Shown here in pieces: positions 26,594 through 34,859 of a stretch of DNA of 64,000 nt. A model generated the notes under the pieces. The model was not told the DNA's origin, did not search any database, and was given only the letters and a program-made list of their open reading frames with translations. The position numbers and the translations under genes are program-made. The first letter of the stretch is position 1. Every line of letters starts with the position of its first letter. This DNA comes from Sporocytophaga myxococcoides (GTDB lineage: Bacteria > Bacteroidota > Bacteroidia > Cytophagales > Cytophagaceae): NCBI RefSeq assembly GCF_000775915.1, contig NZ_BBLT01000009.1, forward strand, positions 186,001 to 250,000, written 5' to 3'.

Positions 26594-27667
26594 ATGAAAG
26601 TAACATTGCGAGAAAAAAGAGGAAAAGAGAAAAGTAGTCTCTACCTTGAATACTATAAAAATGGGAAAAGGCAATATGAATTTTTAAAACTTAAAATTTT
26701 TAACTCTCCTACTACTTCCGAACAACGCAAACAAAATAAAGAGACCCTAGCTTTAGCTGAAAAAATCAGAGCGAAAAGATTATTAGAACTTCAATCTCTA
26801 AGTCATGGTTTCGTTCCTGAATTTAAAAAGCAAACAGATTTTTTAGAGTATTTTAAAATGCTTGTAGAAGACAAGAATTCAAGCAAGAGTAATTTTGATA
26901 GCTGGAACTCATGTTATCAACAATTAAAGAAGTTTGCAAAGCCAGGAATTACTTTTGCTGATATTGATGAAAATCTGATTAATAAATTCAAGGAACATCT
27001 GTTGAAAGAAGTATCTCAAAACAGTGCATCTACTTATTTTAATAAATTTCGTGCAAGCTTACGGATAGCTTTCGAAAATAAAATCATTAATGATAATCCT
27101 GCGAAAAGAATAAAGGGAATTAAACAAGAAGATCCTGAAAGGGAATATTTAACAGAAGAAGAGGTACAATCATTAATTGTTACTGATTGCGAATTCCCAA
27201 TTTTAAAAAGAGCATTTATCTTTAGTTGCCTAAGTGGTCTGCGTTGGTCCGACTGCATCGAAATTAAGTGGTCAAATTTACAATATTCAAAACATGATGG
27301 CTGGCGCCTAACTTTTCGCCAGGTAAAAACTAAGGGACAAGAATATCTACCAATTACAAATCAAACCAGGGAATGGCTTGGCCAAGAAGGGCCTCCCGAA
27401 GAGAAAATATTTAAGGGGCTCAGATATAGTGCTTGGTATAATTTGAAATTAGCACAATGGGTTATGAAAGCTGGGATTACTAAAAAAATAACCTTTCATT
27501 GCGCAAGACATACTCATGCTACCCTTCTCATTGCACATCAAACAGACCTGTATATGGTAATGAAAATCCTTGGACATAAGAATATTAAAACCACACAGAT
27601 ATATGCAAAAATTATGGATAAAAATAAAACTAAAGCTGTAAATAACATTCCAACATTCAATTTTTAA
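26594..27667 (+). CDS. Tyrosine recombinase (site-specific integrase)
   Basis: A 357-aa integrase with the Bacteroidota layout: an N-terminal arm-binding part (VTLREKRGKEKSSLYLEYYKNGKRQYEFL), a SAM-like core-binding domain (about 80-170), and a catalytic domain. The active-site set is complete: Arg217 (SGLRWSD), Lys245 (QVKTKG), His302-x-x-Arg305 (HCARHTHA), His328 (LGHKN) and the nucleophile Tyr337 (TTQIYAKI). It should insert and excise the element at the mnmE 3' end. It is the first gene inside attL, reading inward. Confidence 0.95.
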   Translation: MKVTLREKRGKEKSSLYLEYYKNGKRQYEFLKLKIFNSPTTSEQRKQNKETLALAEKIRAKRLLELQSLSHGFVPEFKKQTDFLEYFKMLVEDKNSSKSNFDSWNSCYQQLKKFAKPGITFADIDENLINKFKEHLLKEVSQNSASTYFNKFRASLRIAFENKIINDNPAKRIKGIKQEDPEREYLTEEEVQSLIVTDCEFPILKRAFIFSCLSGLRWSDCIEIKWSNLQYSKHDGWRLTFRQVKTKGQEYLPITNQTREWLGQEGPPEEKIFKGLRYSAWYNLKLAQWVMKAGITKKITFHCARHTHATLLIAHQTDLYMVMKILGHKNIKTTQIYAKIMDKNKTKAVNNIPTFNF

Positions 27668-27677
27668 AATTTAATTT

Positions 27678-28445
27678 ATGGCCAAAAAATATAACTCAGA
27701 AGAAGAAATTACAAGTGATTTCAAAGAACTTTATAAAAAACTCTTAGAATCTGAGATTCCCAAACCTATCATTTTCGATGCACTTTTAAATATATTAACT
27801 AATAGTTTAAAGTTTAAAGGCAATAAACTGATTAAAGGGAATGAACTCCTTTCTGTACAAGAAAGTAAACTATATAGGAATGGTTATGAAAGTGTAATGT
27901 CTTTTATTTATCTAGAAAAAATAAACTATGAATACAAGCTTAAACAATTTGGCATAAACGTAGATGATGATGATGTTTATACAATTGAATATGAGATTCT
28001 CTTAAAAAAATTTGGCTTTGAATCACCGTGGAATATTTTTAATGACCATAAAATAGAAACACCAACATTTAATTGGCTTAAATCAAATGAACTTCTCAAA
28101 AAACTATTCTCATTACTTACTTTATATAAATTAATTGATGCAAATGAAGATGATTTTTTAAGTATTTTTTCTGGAATGAAACTTAATAGACAACTTAAAA
28201 TTACGTGGAATGCAACTGAACCTGACCTTGCTTATTTAATTGATCAATTAACGGAATATAGTTTCATTCCAATAAATACTCAATATCATTCAATCATATC
28301 TAGAGGAAAATATTTTTATAATTCTTCTAATAAAGCAATTCAAAATATAAAGCAGGCCAAATATGCATTACAAGAAAAAAATTTAAACGGAACAAAAAAC
28401 GGACAGATAATAGACCTAATCATTAATAAATTAAATAATCAATAA
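27678..28445 (+). CDS. RteC-like or uncharacterised mobile-element protein
   Basis: A 255-aa acidic, helical protein starting ten bases after the integrase. The C-terminal part (about residues 165-215) reads LKITWNATEPDLAYLIDQLTEYSFI, which resembles the C-terminal domain of RteC, the excision regulator of CTnDOT-type elements (W-x-G-S-x-x-x-L-x-x-L-I-x-x-L pattern). The remainder is not recognised. A role in controlling excision or transfer would suit the position; this is inference from one motif. Confidence 0.5.
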   Translation: MAKKYNSEEEITSDFKELYKKLLESEIPKPIIFDALLNILTNSLKFKGNKLIKGNELLSVQESKLYRNGYESVMSFIYLEKINYEYKLKQFGINVDDDDVYTIEYEILLKKFGFESPWNIFNDHKIETPTFNWLKSNELLKKLFSLLTLYKLIDANEDDFLSIFSGMKLNRQLKITWNATEPDLAYLIDQLTEYSFIPINTQYHSIISRGKYFYNSSNKAIQNIKQAKYALQEKNLNGTKNGQIIDLIINKLNNQ

Positions 28446-28463
28446 TAACTATGGTCTTATAAG

Positions 28464-28505
28464 GACTGGTATGGTTGCGGTAAAGACTGGTAACGATACG
28501 GTAAC
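28464..28505. repeat. Two tandem 21-bp iteron-like repeats
   Basis: GACTGGTA-N6-CGGTAA plus one base occurs at 28464-28484 and directly again at 28485-28505. The fixed 21-base period places both units on the same helix face, typical of binding sites for a Rep or regulatory protein. They lie just upstream of the HTH gene's promoter. Confidence 0.7.
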
Positions 28506-28527
28506 CTAGCCCCCCAAATTATATATG

Positions 28528-28564
28528 TAAGTTTGCATAGTCAATACGAAATAAGACTATGCAA
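28528..28564 (+). promoter_or_regulatory. Promoter and palindromic operator of the HTH gene
   Basis: TAAGTTTG (28528-28535) matches the TAnnTTTG -7 box. Overlapping it, TTGCATAGTC (28533-28542) and GACTATGCAA (28555-28564) form a perfect 10-bp inverted repeat whose right arm contains the ATG of the HTH gene. A protein bound here would cover both promoter and start codon, suggesting tight, probably autogenous, control. Confidence 0.6.
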
Positions 28565-28858
28565 AAACAATCATTATCAGATACCCTCTCTTTAATTCAG
28601 CAAGTGCTGCTGAAATTATACATCAACAATAAAAATATTCTAACCTTCGAAGAAGCATTGATCTATTTAAATGTTTCTGATTCTTTTTTGTATAAGAAAA
28701 CTTATACGAACGCCATTCCACACTATCAACCATCTGGAAAGCTCATATATTTTAAACGTGATGAGCTTGACCATTGGCTTCTCCAAAATAAAGTCAAGTC
28801 AAATAGCGAAATAGACAACGCAGCTAATACCTACATTTTATCAAATAAAAAAAGGTAG
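28559..28858 (+). CDS. Excisionase-family helix-turn-helix DNA-binding protein
   Basis: A 99-aa protein. Residues about 30-82 form the HTH_17/excisionase winged-helix: TFEEALIYLNVSDSFLYKKTYTNAIPHYQPSG, then KLIYFKRDELDHWLLQ, the standard F-x-R-x-E-L-D-x-W-L ending. Such proteins act as recombination directionality factors or as regulators in Bacteroidota mobile elements. A palindrome overlaps its own start codon and two iteron-like repeats lie upstream. Confidence 0.85.
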   Translation: MQKQSLSDTLSLIQQVLLKLYINNKNILTFEEALIYLNVSDSFLYKKTYTNAIPHYQPSGKLIYFKRDELDHWLLQNKVKSNSEIDNAANTYILSNKKR

Positions 28859-28907
28859 AAATATATTTCACTTAAAAAAATCAATCATCCAAGAACTTAA
28901 AAGAGTT

Positions 28908-29399
28908 ATGACTAGATATAAAAAATCAAGCTACAAATATAAATACTTTGAAAGTTATGTTAAAGTGTATCTCTACCCTACAGATCAATCATTCAGAATA
29001 ATAGATGCGTATTTCAAGAATAAATCTCACCATTTGAATTTAGGAAAATTAATTTTTCACATTCAATTAGTGATAACATATATAAGAGAAGAATGTAAAG
29101 GAGAATCAGACCCGCTGATCTTTGTTCCTATTAATGATGAATATAGATGGTTCCCTCTCTTAAAAGTTGACCGTAATGGGTGGATCTGGGGGGCATATCC
29201 TTTATACGGTTATGTAGTATATTTTTCAAAACCTCCCAATGATCATCAATTAAATATTGCTTTAACAGAAAAACCAATAGATGATTTAATTAAGGGTTTC
29301 TATAAAAGGGAAAAATCTCACTTACATCTAGGAACGGAACTAAGTGTACTTAAATACAAAATGAAAAGTCTGTCAACCAAATTCTCACTAAATAACTAA
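28908..29399 (+). CDS. Uncharacterised mobile-element protein
   Basis: A 163-aa basic protein with no signal peptide. Visible stretches are YVKVYLYPTDQSFRIIDAYF and WFPLLKVDRNGWIWGAYPLYGYVVYFSKPP. I do not recognise a family. It lies between the HTH gene and the D5-like helicase gene, with only five bases to the latter, so it is probably cotranscribed and part of the replication module. Confidence 0.6.
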   Translation: MTRYKKSSYKYKYFESYVKVYLYPTDQSFRIIDAYFKNKSHHLNLGKLIFHIQLVITYIREECKGESDPLIFVPINDEYRWFPLLKVDRNGWIWGAYPLYGYVVYFSKPPNDHQLNIALTEKPIDDLIKGFYKREKSHLHLGTELSVLKYKMKSLSTKFSLNN

Positions 29400-29404
29400 A
29401 TAAT

Positions 29405-30847
29405 ATGACACATGAATATATAGAAATAAAAAATCCAGATGATTTGAAAATATTCTGGAGATATGATGATAACGGCAAAATAATACTTGAAAGATGGAAA
29501 ATAAAAAGACTACTGGAACAAGAATTCAAAACAAATGAAAATAATAGGTCTGAATTACTGAGAGAAAAGAGAAAGAACATATTGACTATTGCAGATCGCA
29601 CAGAAGTTATATCATTTATCTTAAGTATTGTAGAGTCATTTCCTCCTATTATTAAAAAATTCCCCAATGGTAAAGAATTAACTAAAGAAGACTTGGAGGA
29701 AGAAGTTCTAAAGGGTCTCAATTCCTACTTTAGCAACGATTTTTTATCAACTTTAAAGAGTCAAAAATTACAGTTATTCAAAGATCCAATTGATAAATGT
29801 TGTTTACCATTCCTGGGTAAAGTAGTCGTAACTACAATGGACACAATTGAAGAAATAGAATACAAAAACTTTGAATCCACTTTCTGGGATAAACAAATAA
29901 TTAAGAAGGAATACTGCAAAATAGAATATAAGGAGAATGATGCAGTCTTTTATAAATTTTGCTACAAGATATGTAATAATGACACTAAGAGATTGTCATC
30001 ATTAATGACACTTTTAGGTTATTTAATGCACACCTATAAAGATCCTTCGAAAGCATTTGCAGTGATATTCACAGATCAGGAAATATCAGATAACGATGAA
30101 GCTCAAGGAGGCGTTGGCAAGAGTATTCTTGGAAGAGCCCTATCTTACGTGAGAAGAGTAAGCTATTTTGATGGAAGGAATCAAAGAGTCAAAGATATAA
30201 ATGCATTTTCCGGATTTGAGAGATATACTGAAATCTATTTAATGGAGGACATGAATAAGAATTTCAATTTTGATTCCATGATTCAGGTAATTACAGGAAT
30301 ACTACCATTAAAGAAACTTTGGGAAAATGTAGATAATATCTCATTTAAAGAGAGTGGTAAATTTTGCATGACTTGTAACTACATTCCAACTGGGTCTGGG
30401 GGATATAGCGAAGAGAGAAGACAAGAATATTTTGAAGTAGGAAATTATTTCGGTAAAAACAAAACGCCACTATCAGAGTTCGGGCATAGGCTATTCGACG
30501 AATGGGATGATGAAGAGTGGAATAAATTCTACGCTTTCATGATAGAGTGTGTCCAATTATACTTGAGGCATGGAATTATCTCTGCGAAAAAAATCAACGT
30601 AGTTGCGAAGCAAATAATTCAAAGAACTAATCTTGACTTCTATAACTATTTCCACCCCAGATTTACCGAGGGACAAAAAGTTTGGGATAAAGAATCTGAA
30701 CTTAAAAATTTTGTCAAATTATACCCTGACTATCGCAGAATTTCTGCCAGACAATTTACGTCTTGGATATTCCAGTACCTTAGGTTAAATAACATCGATT
30801 ATACGCAGGAACCTGCAGACCTCAGAAAAAGGATAATTATTTTATAA
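29405..30847 (+). CDS. D5/VirE-like superfamily 3 helicase-primase protein
   Basis: A 480-aa protein. The P-loop NTPase core is in the middle: Walker A variant GGVGKS at residues 235-240 within NDEAQGGVGKSILGRALSYV, the Walker B-like IYLMEDMNKNF near 275, and sensor-like FCMTCNYIPTGSGGY near 320-335. A DNA-binding-like region closes it (RISARQFTSWIFQYLRLN). The layout matches phage/plasmid D5-like (DUF5906) helicases that unwind origins. No catalytic primase motif is evident in the N-terminal part. It probably replicates the excised element. Confidence 0.8.
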   Translation: MTHEYIEIKNPDDLKIFWRYDDNGKIILERWKIKRLLEQEFKTNENNRSELLREKRKNILTIADRTEVISFILSIVESFPPIIKKFPNGKELTKEDLEEEVLKGLNSYFSNDFLSTLKSQKLQLFKDPIDKCCLPFLGKVVVTTMDTIEEIEYKNFESTFWDKQIIKKEYCKIEYKENDAVFYKFCYKICNNDTKRLSSLMTLLGYLMHTYKDPSKAFAVIFTDQEISDNDEAQGGVGKSILGRALSYVRRVSYFDGRNQRVKDINAFSGFERYTEIYLMEDMNKNFNFDSMIQVITGILPLKKLWENVDNISFKESGKFCMTCNYIPTGSGGYSEERRQEYFEVGNYFGKNKTPLSEFGHRLFDEWDDEEWNKFYAFMIECVQLYLRHGIISAKKINVVAKQIIQRTNLDFYNYFHPRFTEGQKVWDKESELKNFVKLYPDYRRISARQFTSWIFQYLRLNNIDYTQEPADLRKRIIIL

Positions 30848-31057
30848 TCTCCTTATAGCAATATCATTACGTTCAACTTTTCTACTTCCTGCATAACTGC
30901 ATAAGAATTTAAGCTTTTAGGTTGAGTAAGACTCTAGATTTTTAATAAGTCAAAAGTCCTGCTTGTAATAATATTGTATCAAACAGACACTTTTTGTCTG
31001 CTTTCACTTCTTTAATTAATATTTATTATCACTATTAATTACTAAACATTAAAATCA

Positions 31058-32002
31058 ATGTACGACAATATATTAATCAAAATAGATGCACATACTCTAG
31101 GTAAAGAAAACCTATTTATTGAATTATCAAATCTACCATTCGAAACAACCATTGAAAGTAAAGATGGTGTTATACAAAAATTAAAATTCAAAGTAGATAA
31201 TTTAATAGTAGAAGTAAAAGAAAAAGAAATTGTAATTAAAGGAAGTATTTGCAAATACTATCACGGAACAAATCAATATACTTTAACGAGGATAGCAACA
31301 GAAAAAGCTTTTGATAAACTTTCAAAAGCGTTAAAACTACCAATTCAAAATTTCTCAGTAATGCTATTTGAAGCTGCTTCAAATATAATTGTTGACAATG
31401 AAGTTGAGTTCTACTTTAGGTTATTAGGCCCACTTCAAGGTTATAAAACTTCACCATTTATAAATGGGACTTTGTATTATGAAAACTCATATAGAAAGTT
31501 AACCTTTTATGACAAAACAAGACAAACAGATGCTTATGGCATTAATAGAATTCCAGAATTTATAAATCAAAATGTTTTACGATATGAAATTAAATTTCAA
31601 AAGTCTGTTGCATTAAAATTTTTCAGAAAAAATTTACTTGTTAAAGATTTATTTGATAAAGACTTTTACAAGGAAGTGGTTAAATATTGGAGCGACGAAT
31701 ATTTTAAAATTTATAAATACCAAAAATTATCGTTTGATACTTCTATTTTTAAAGACATCAGAAACCTTGAAAAACAATTAATGATTTTAGGATTAAATAG
31801 TCTTGGAGGAGAACATGTTGTTCTAGAAATGCTTGAACAAGAAAAAAATAAAGGAACATTTAAAAATACAGGAAAAGATAGAAGATTAATATATAAGCTT
31901 AAAGAGCTATGTAGTAAATCTTCTCTTGTTAAAACCTGTGAGGGAATTATTGAACTGAATAATAAAATAAAACAGGAAGCAGAGATGCAACTTCAGGAAT
32001 AA
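31058..32002 (+). CDS. Phage/plasmid replication protein, G2P/RstA-like
   Basis: A 314-aa protein starting YDNILIKIDAHTL. Later segments, NSYRKLTFYDKTRQT and QNVLRYEIKFQKSVALKFF, fit the pattern of filamentous-phage gene II/X and RstA replication initiators (a short conserved F-Y-D-K-T segment followed by R-Y-E-x-x-x). The HUH metal-binding motif of rolling-circle proteins is not obvious, so the catalytic claim is weak. A 210-bp gap with its own promoter region separates it from the helicase gene. Confidence 0.5.
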   Translation: MYDNILIKIDAHTLGKENLFIELSNLPFETTIESKDGVIQKLKFKVDNLIVEVKEKEIVIKGSICKYYHGTNQYTLTRIATEKAFDKLSKALKLPIQNFSVMLFEAASNIIVDNEVEFYFRLLGPLQGYKTSPFINGTLYYENSYRKLTFYDKTRQTDAYGINRIPEFINQNVLRYEIKFQKSVALKFFRKNLLVKDLFDKDFYKEVVKYWSDEYFKIYKYQKLSFDTSIFKDIRNLEKQLMILGLNSLGGEHVVLEMLEQEKNKGTFKNTGKDRRLIYKLKELCSKSSLVKTCEGIIELNNKIKQEAEMQLQE

Positions 32003-32022
32003 ACACTTTTAAAACAGCTATA

Positions 32023-32096
32023 GACTGCTTATAACAAGAGAACTGTTTCCCAAATAACTTTCATTACAAAATCGACAAATACTTTTATAAGCAGTC
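32023..32096. repeat. 12-bp inverted repeat between replication gene and radC
   Basis: GACTGCTTATAA (32023-32034) and TTATAAGCAGTC (32085-32096) are perfect complements 50 bases apart, in the convergent gap after the G2P-like gene. A terminator would have a smaller loop, so a protein-binding or origin-related role is also possible. Confidence 0.6.
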
Positions 32097-32132
32097 CTAT
32101 AAACTTTTACTGAGTATTTAAATCAAGTTAGC

Positions 32133-32609
32133 TTATAGCTTACCTTCATCAGCAAAACTATAGTAATTTTCAGAAGTAATTATTATGTGATCTAATACTG
32201 GAATCTCCAGTACTTTCCCAGCTTCTTTCATTTTTTTAGTCAATTGAATGTCTGGTTCTGATGGATAGATATTGCCTGAGGGATGGTTGTGTGCTAATAT
32301 AATTCCTGATGCATTCGAAAGAAGAGCTGTTTGAAAAATTATTCTTGGGTCTGCTACAGTACCAGATACTCCCCCACTACTTACCTTAGTCCAGCCTAAT
32401 ACTCTATTGCTTCTATTCAATAAAAGAACTATAAACTCTTCGATGTATTCAATTTTATCCATCTGCCAAATACTAAGCAATAAATTATAGGCATCTCCTG
32501 AACAAGTTATTTGAGGCAATGAAGAGGGCTTGGCTTTGTACTTATATGATAATTCAACTTCAGAAAGATTTTCAGATTTCAAAAGATTATTTACCCTTTT
32601 CCTTTTCAT
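32133..32609 (-). CDS. RadC-like JAB/MPN-domain protein
   Basis: A 158-aa protein with a complete JAMM metal site: Glu57/58 (YIEEF), His107 and His109 (AHNHPSG) and Asp120 (PSEPD). It lacks the N-terminal HhH domain of chromosomal RadC, as is usual for the short copies on mobile elements (for example YeeS-like proteins). Their role is uncertain; anti-defence or replication-linked functions have been proposed. Its start overlaps the upstream Cys-rich gene by 23 bases, so the pair is cotranscribed. Confidence 0.88.
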   Translation of the reverse strand: MKRKRVNNLLKSENLSEVELSYKYKAKPSSLPQITCSGDAYNLLLSIWQMDKIEYIEEFIVLLLNRSNRVLGWTKVSSGGVSGTVADPRIIFQTALLSNASGIILAHNHPSGNIYPSEPDIQLTKKMKEAGKVLEIPVLDHIIITSENYYSFADEGKL

Positions 32610-33009
32610 TCACGAAATCATTTTCGTAAACGTAGGATTGATTTACAAATGATCCAACGAAATTAATAGAATTGATATCTACCAATTGCGGTGCAATGTC
32701 AGTAATTCTTTTCTTAGCTAAAGTTTTATACATACAGTATCGGCTACAAAACTTAAAGCTCCTGACTTTATGAGGTGCTAACTTTAGTATTTTTTTACAA
32801 TCTGAATTTTCACAAGTACAAGGAATCAGATCTACATACTTGATTTTGTTCACAGGTTCCTTCCCTCGGCTTGATACCTGTTTACATTTTGCGGAACAAT
32901 ACTTGAATGTTTTAATCAAATACATATAGCGTTCGACAATCTTATTGCAATTGCGACATCTTAGCTTGACAAGTCTGTACGGAGTTGATTTCTTTTGGCC
33001 CTTTACCAT
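32587..33009 (-). CDS. Cysteine-rich, zinc-ribbon-like protein
   Basis: A 140-aa basic protein with repeated paired cysteines: LRCRNCNKIV, FKYCSAKCKQ, IPCTCENSDCKK and FKFCSRYCMYKT. The spacing suggests two treble-clef or MYM-type zinc fingers that each end in F-K-x-C-S-x-x-C. DNA or RNA binding is likely. It is the first gene of a two-gene minus-strand unit with radC. I do not recognise a named family. Confidence 0.65.
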   Translation of the reverse strand: MVKGQKKSTPYRLVKLRCRNCNKIVERYMYLIKTFKYCSAKCKQVSSRGKEPVNKIKYVDLIPCTCENSDCKKILKLAPHKVRSFKFCSRYCMYKTLAKKRITDIAPQLVDINSINFVGSFVNQSYVYENDFVNEKEKGK

Positions 33010-33326
33010 TCTAAGTTTTTAAAGTAAATATAATTTCAAGGCATTTTTCTTTCGGCGGTATAATCAAGGTACAATCAATTAATATAGGTATTCTTTGAAG
33101 CTTCTATAACTAATTCTAAGAGGTTTTAAGAGAATATTCTCAACTTGGACTACGTTTACCTGTTTCAATTAAAAAAAACTCTTAAATCGGAGATTTCTCA
33201 AATCTTTATCAATGAAAAATCGTTGAATTTTCAAGAATTTAAGGTTAATTTGTGAAAAAATAAGATAATCTATAGAAGAAAACTAACTAAATAACAGACA
33301 TATAACATAAGCGTAACTGAAATTTC
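33010..33326. other. Intergenic sequence upstream of the nested hairpin
   Basis: This AT-rich region carries no visible gene. It should hold the promoter of the minus-strand Cys-rich/radC unit and perhaps that of the structured region at 33327-33444. Confidence 0.4.
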
Positions 33327-33444
33327 TCCGACCTAAAACGGCCAATTTTAAGATCAAATGGGGAAATAGTTTAGGGACGCATCCAGAAAGGGTGCGCCTT
33401 ATTCTGTTTTATCCATTTGGGGGCTTGGCCGTTCCTAGGTCGGA
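33327..33444 (+). ncRNA. Candidate structured RNA or folded DNA: four nested helices
   Basis: Four helices nest around one terminal loop. P1: TCCGACCTA (33327-33335) with TAGGTCGGA (33436-33444). P2: ACGGCCAA (33338-33345) with TTGGCCGT (33425-33432). P3: CAAATGG (33355-33361) with CCATTTG (33413-33419). P4: GGACGCATCC (33375-33384) with GGGTGCGCC (33390-33398), one bulged A and an AGAAA loop. The stems are GC-rich in very AT-rich surroundings. A short AAAGG/CCTTT hairpin and T-run follow at 33454-33470. It could be a small RNA, a leader, a single-strand origin, or a recombination hairpin; the sequence alone does not decide. Confidence 0.55.
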
Positions 33445-33540
33445 TAGACAGTTTAAAGGCCACCCTTTTTGTTTTATGATCTTATATTCAATTTAAATTT
33501 AACCCGCCTCAAGGCCTTAAGGCAACAAACAATTTTTATT

Positions 33541-34455
33541 ATGAAAAAATCATTAGTGCAACTTCAAACAACTGTCTTTAGCACAAAAACTCTGCTTACA
33601 CCCAAAATTATCTGTTCACTATTACTTTTGTTTTTTGCAAATAACATAATTGCTCAAATCCAACTGGAAAAAGTAATTCCCAATACGAAAACACCTGTCA
33701 AATATGTAAACTTTAGCTTACTTGGGGAAAAGTTTGTTGTAAATAATGATACCGGCACAACATACAGAATTTACAATTCTGACTTTTCACTATATAAAAC
33801 TATTTCGATTCCAAAATTAGAAGGTTATCAAGCCATCAAAACCAATCATATATCTGATAATTTGTTTAATTCCGATTCGAAAATAGAATTCGGAATATTT
33901 TACCAGAACTTTGCAGACTATACCTTCGCCAATAAATACATAGTTTACTCTGAAGACGGTTCTTCACTTTTTGAAATAGATTCAATTTATCCAAGTTATA
34001 ATTACAATGGAGGGATCAATTTTATAAATGAGAATAAAAACGAATCAGGAATGTATTGCAATACAGCCACCGGATGGAAATTATTCGCCCTTACATATAG
34101 TCAACCAGTAAGCCCTAACAATAGCAAAGTTGAAGTATATAGTCTTCCCGGAACTATGCCCAAAATCACATCTTCTCTTAATCCAAGGCAAGAGGTACCT
34201 TTTAATCTTTCATTTCCCTACCCTAACCCCTCTTCAACCTCTGCAAGTATTAATTTCAAATTACCTGAATCATTAAACGAAGGCGAGATAGTGATTTATA
34301 ATGAGCAAGGCACAATAATGAAAACCCTAAGAGTAGACAATACATTCGGAATGGTGCTATTAAATAATTCTAGTTTACCTGCTGGTACATATTACTACTT
34401 GATGAAAGCAGGCAATAGCATTTCTGATACAAAGAAGATGGTTGTTATACCATAA
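33541..34455 (+). CDS. Secreted protein with type A T9SS sorting domain
   Basis: A 304-aa protein from the ATG at 33541; in-frame codons upstream give no signal peptide. The N-terminus has IICSLLLLFFANNIIAQ as signal sequence. The middle part (about 30-205) has a beta-propeller-like feel (TYRIYNSDFSLYKTISIP) but no named domain. The C-terminal 80 residues are a type A sorting domain: FPYPNPSSTSASINF, then NEGEIVIYNEQGTIMKTL and LPAGTYYYLMKAGN. It is probably exported and surface-attached. It follows the folded region and precedes a long inverted repeat. Confidence 0.8.
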   Translation: MKKSLVQLQTTVFSTKTLLTPKIICSLLLLFFANNIIAQIQLEKVIPNTKTPVKYVNFSLLGEKFVVNNDTGTTYRIYNSDFSLYKTISIPKLEGYQAIKTNHISDNLFNSDSKIEFGIFYQNFADYTFANKYIVYSEDGSSLFEIDSIYPSYNYNGGINFINENKNESGMYCNTATGWKLFALTYSQPVSPNNSKVEVYSLPGTMPKITSSLNPRQEVPFNLSFPYPNPSSTSASINFKLPESLNEGEIVIYNEQGTIMKTLRVDNTFGMVLLNNSSLPAGTYYYLMKAGNSISDTKKMVVIP

Positions 34456-34474
34456 TGTGATAAAACCCCTTAAA

Positions 34475-34515
34475 AGAGATCTTTGAAAGAATTTCAATAT
34501 ACTTCAAAGATCTCT
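34475..34515 (+). terminator. Strong 13-bp inverted repeat after the T9SS gene
   Basis: AGAGATCTTTGAA (34475-34487) and TTCAAAGATCTCT (34503-34515) match perfectly around a 15-base loop, 20 bases after the stop codon. No T-run follows, so it may act as a terminator, an mRNA-stabilising hairpin or a binding site. Confidence 0.55.
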
Positions 34516-34551
34516 CAAGCCCAATTAACTTTCTCAAAATGATACCAAATA

Positions 34552-34668
34552 ATGACTGCTAACATCTTTAAACCGATCGATTATAAAGACCTTGAAAAAT
34601 GCTTTAAAACGGTTTCCGAACATTTCAGACATTCAATAGCTGGATCAAACAAGGACAAACAACTTTAA
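34552..34668 (+). pseudogene. Response-regulator receiver-domain tail, relic
   Basis: A 38-codon frame begins TANIFKPIDYKDLEKCFKTV. This matches the end of CheY-like receiver domains (the conserved K-P-x-D/x-x-x-L-E-x-x at the last helix). Nothing of the phosphorylation site or upstream core is present and the frame is closed upstream by a TGA, so it looks like a gene relic. Confidence 0.4.
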
Positions 34669-34859
34669 AAAACATAACAATCTGCCCTCTATCTTACAAG
34701 GTTTAAAATTGTATTTTACCGGCATTATTTTAGATTAAACATTTTTAAAAAGGCTTAGAATAATTTATTCATCGAAATTACTTTGCGTTTTGTGAGCGTA
34801 AATTAAAATCTCATTATATTGTATGATTCTTTTTACATGGGGTAGTTAAAAACACCAAA
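34669..34859. other. Spacer before the toxin operon, probable promoter region
   Basis: No gene is visible. The operon that starts at 34860 must be driven from here or from further upstream. ATTACTTTGCG at about 34778-34788 resembles, but does not exactly match, the TAnnTTTG box. Confidence 0.3.

Noticed and set aside
28464-28505. CRISPR array
   Set aside because: Only two imperfect 21-bp units directly abut one another without spacers, and no cas genes occur in the window.
33327-33444. Integron attC site
   Set aside because: The hairpin is attC-like in size, but the R-Y-Y-Y-A-A-C / G-T-T-R-R-R-Y core boxes are not at the arms, and no integron integrase or cassette array is nearby.
33327-33444. 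tRNA, tmRNA or known riboswitch
   Set aside because: No cloverleaf, T-loop or known aptamer core is visible; it is a single nested rod.
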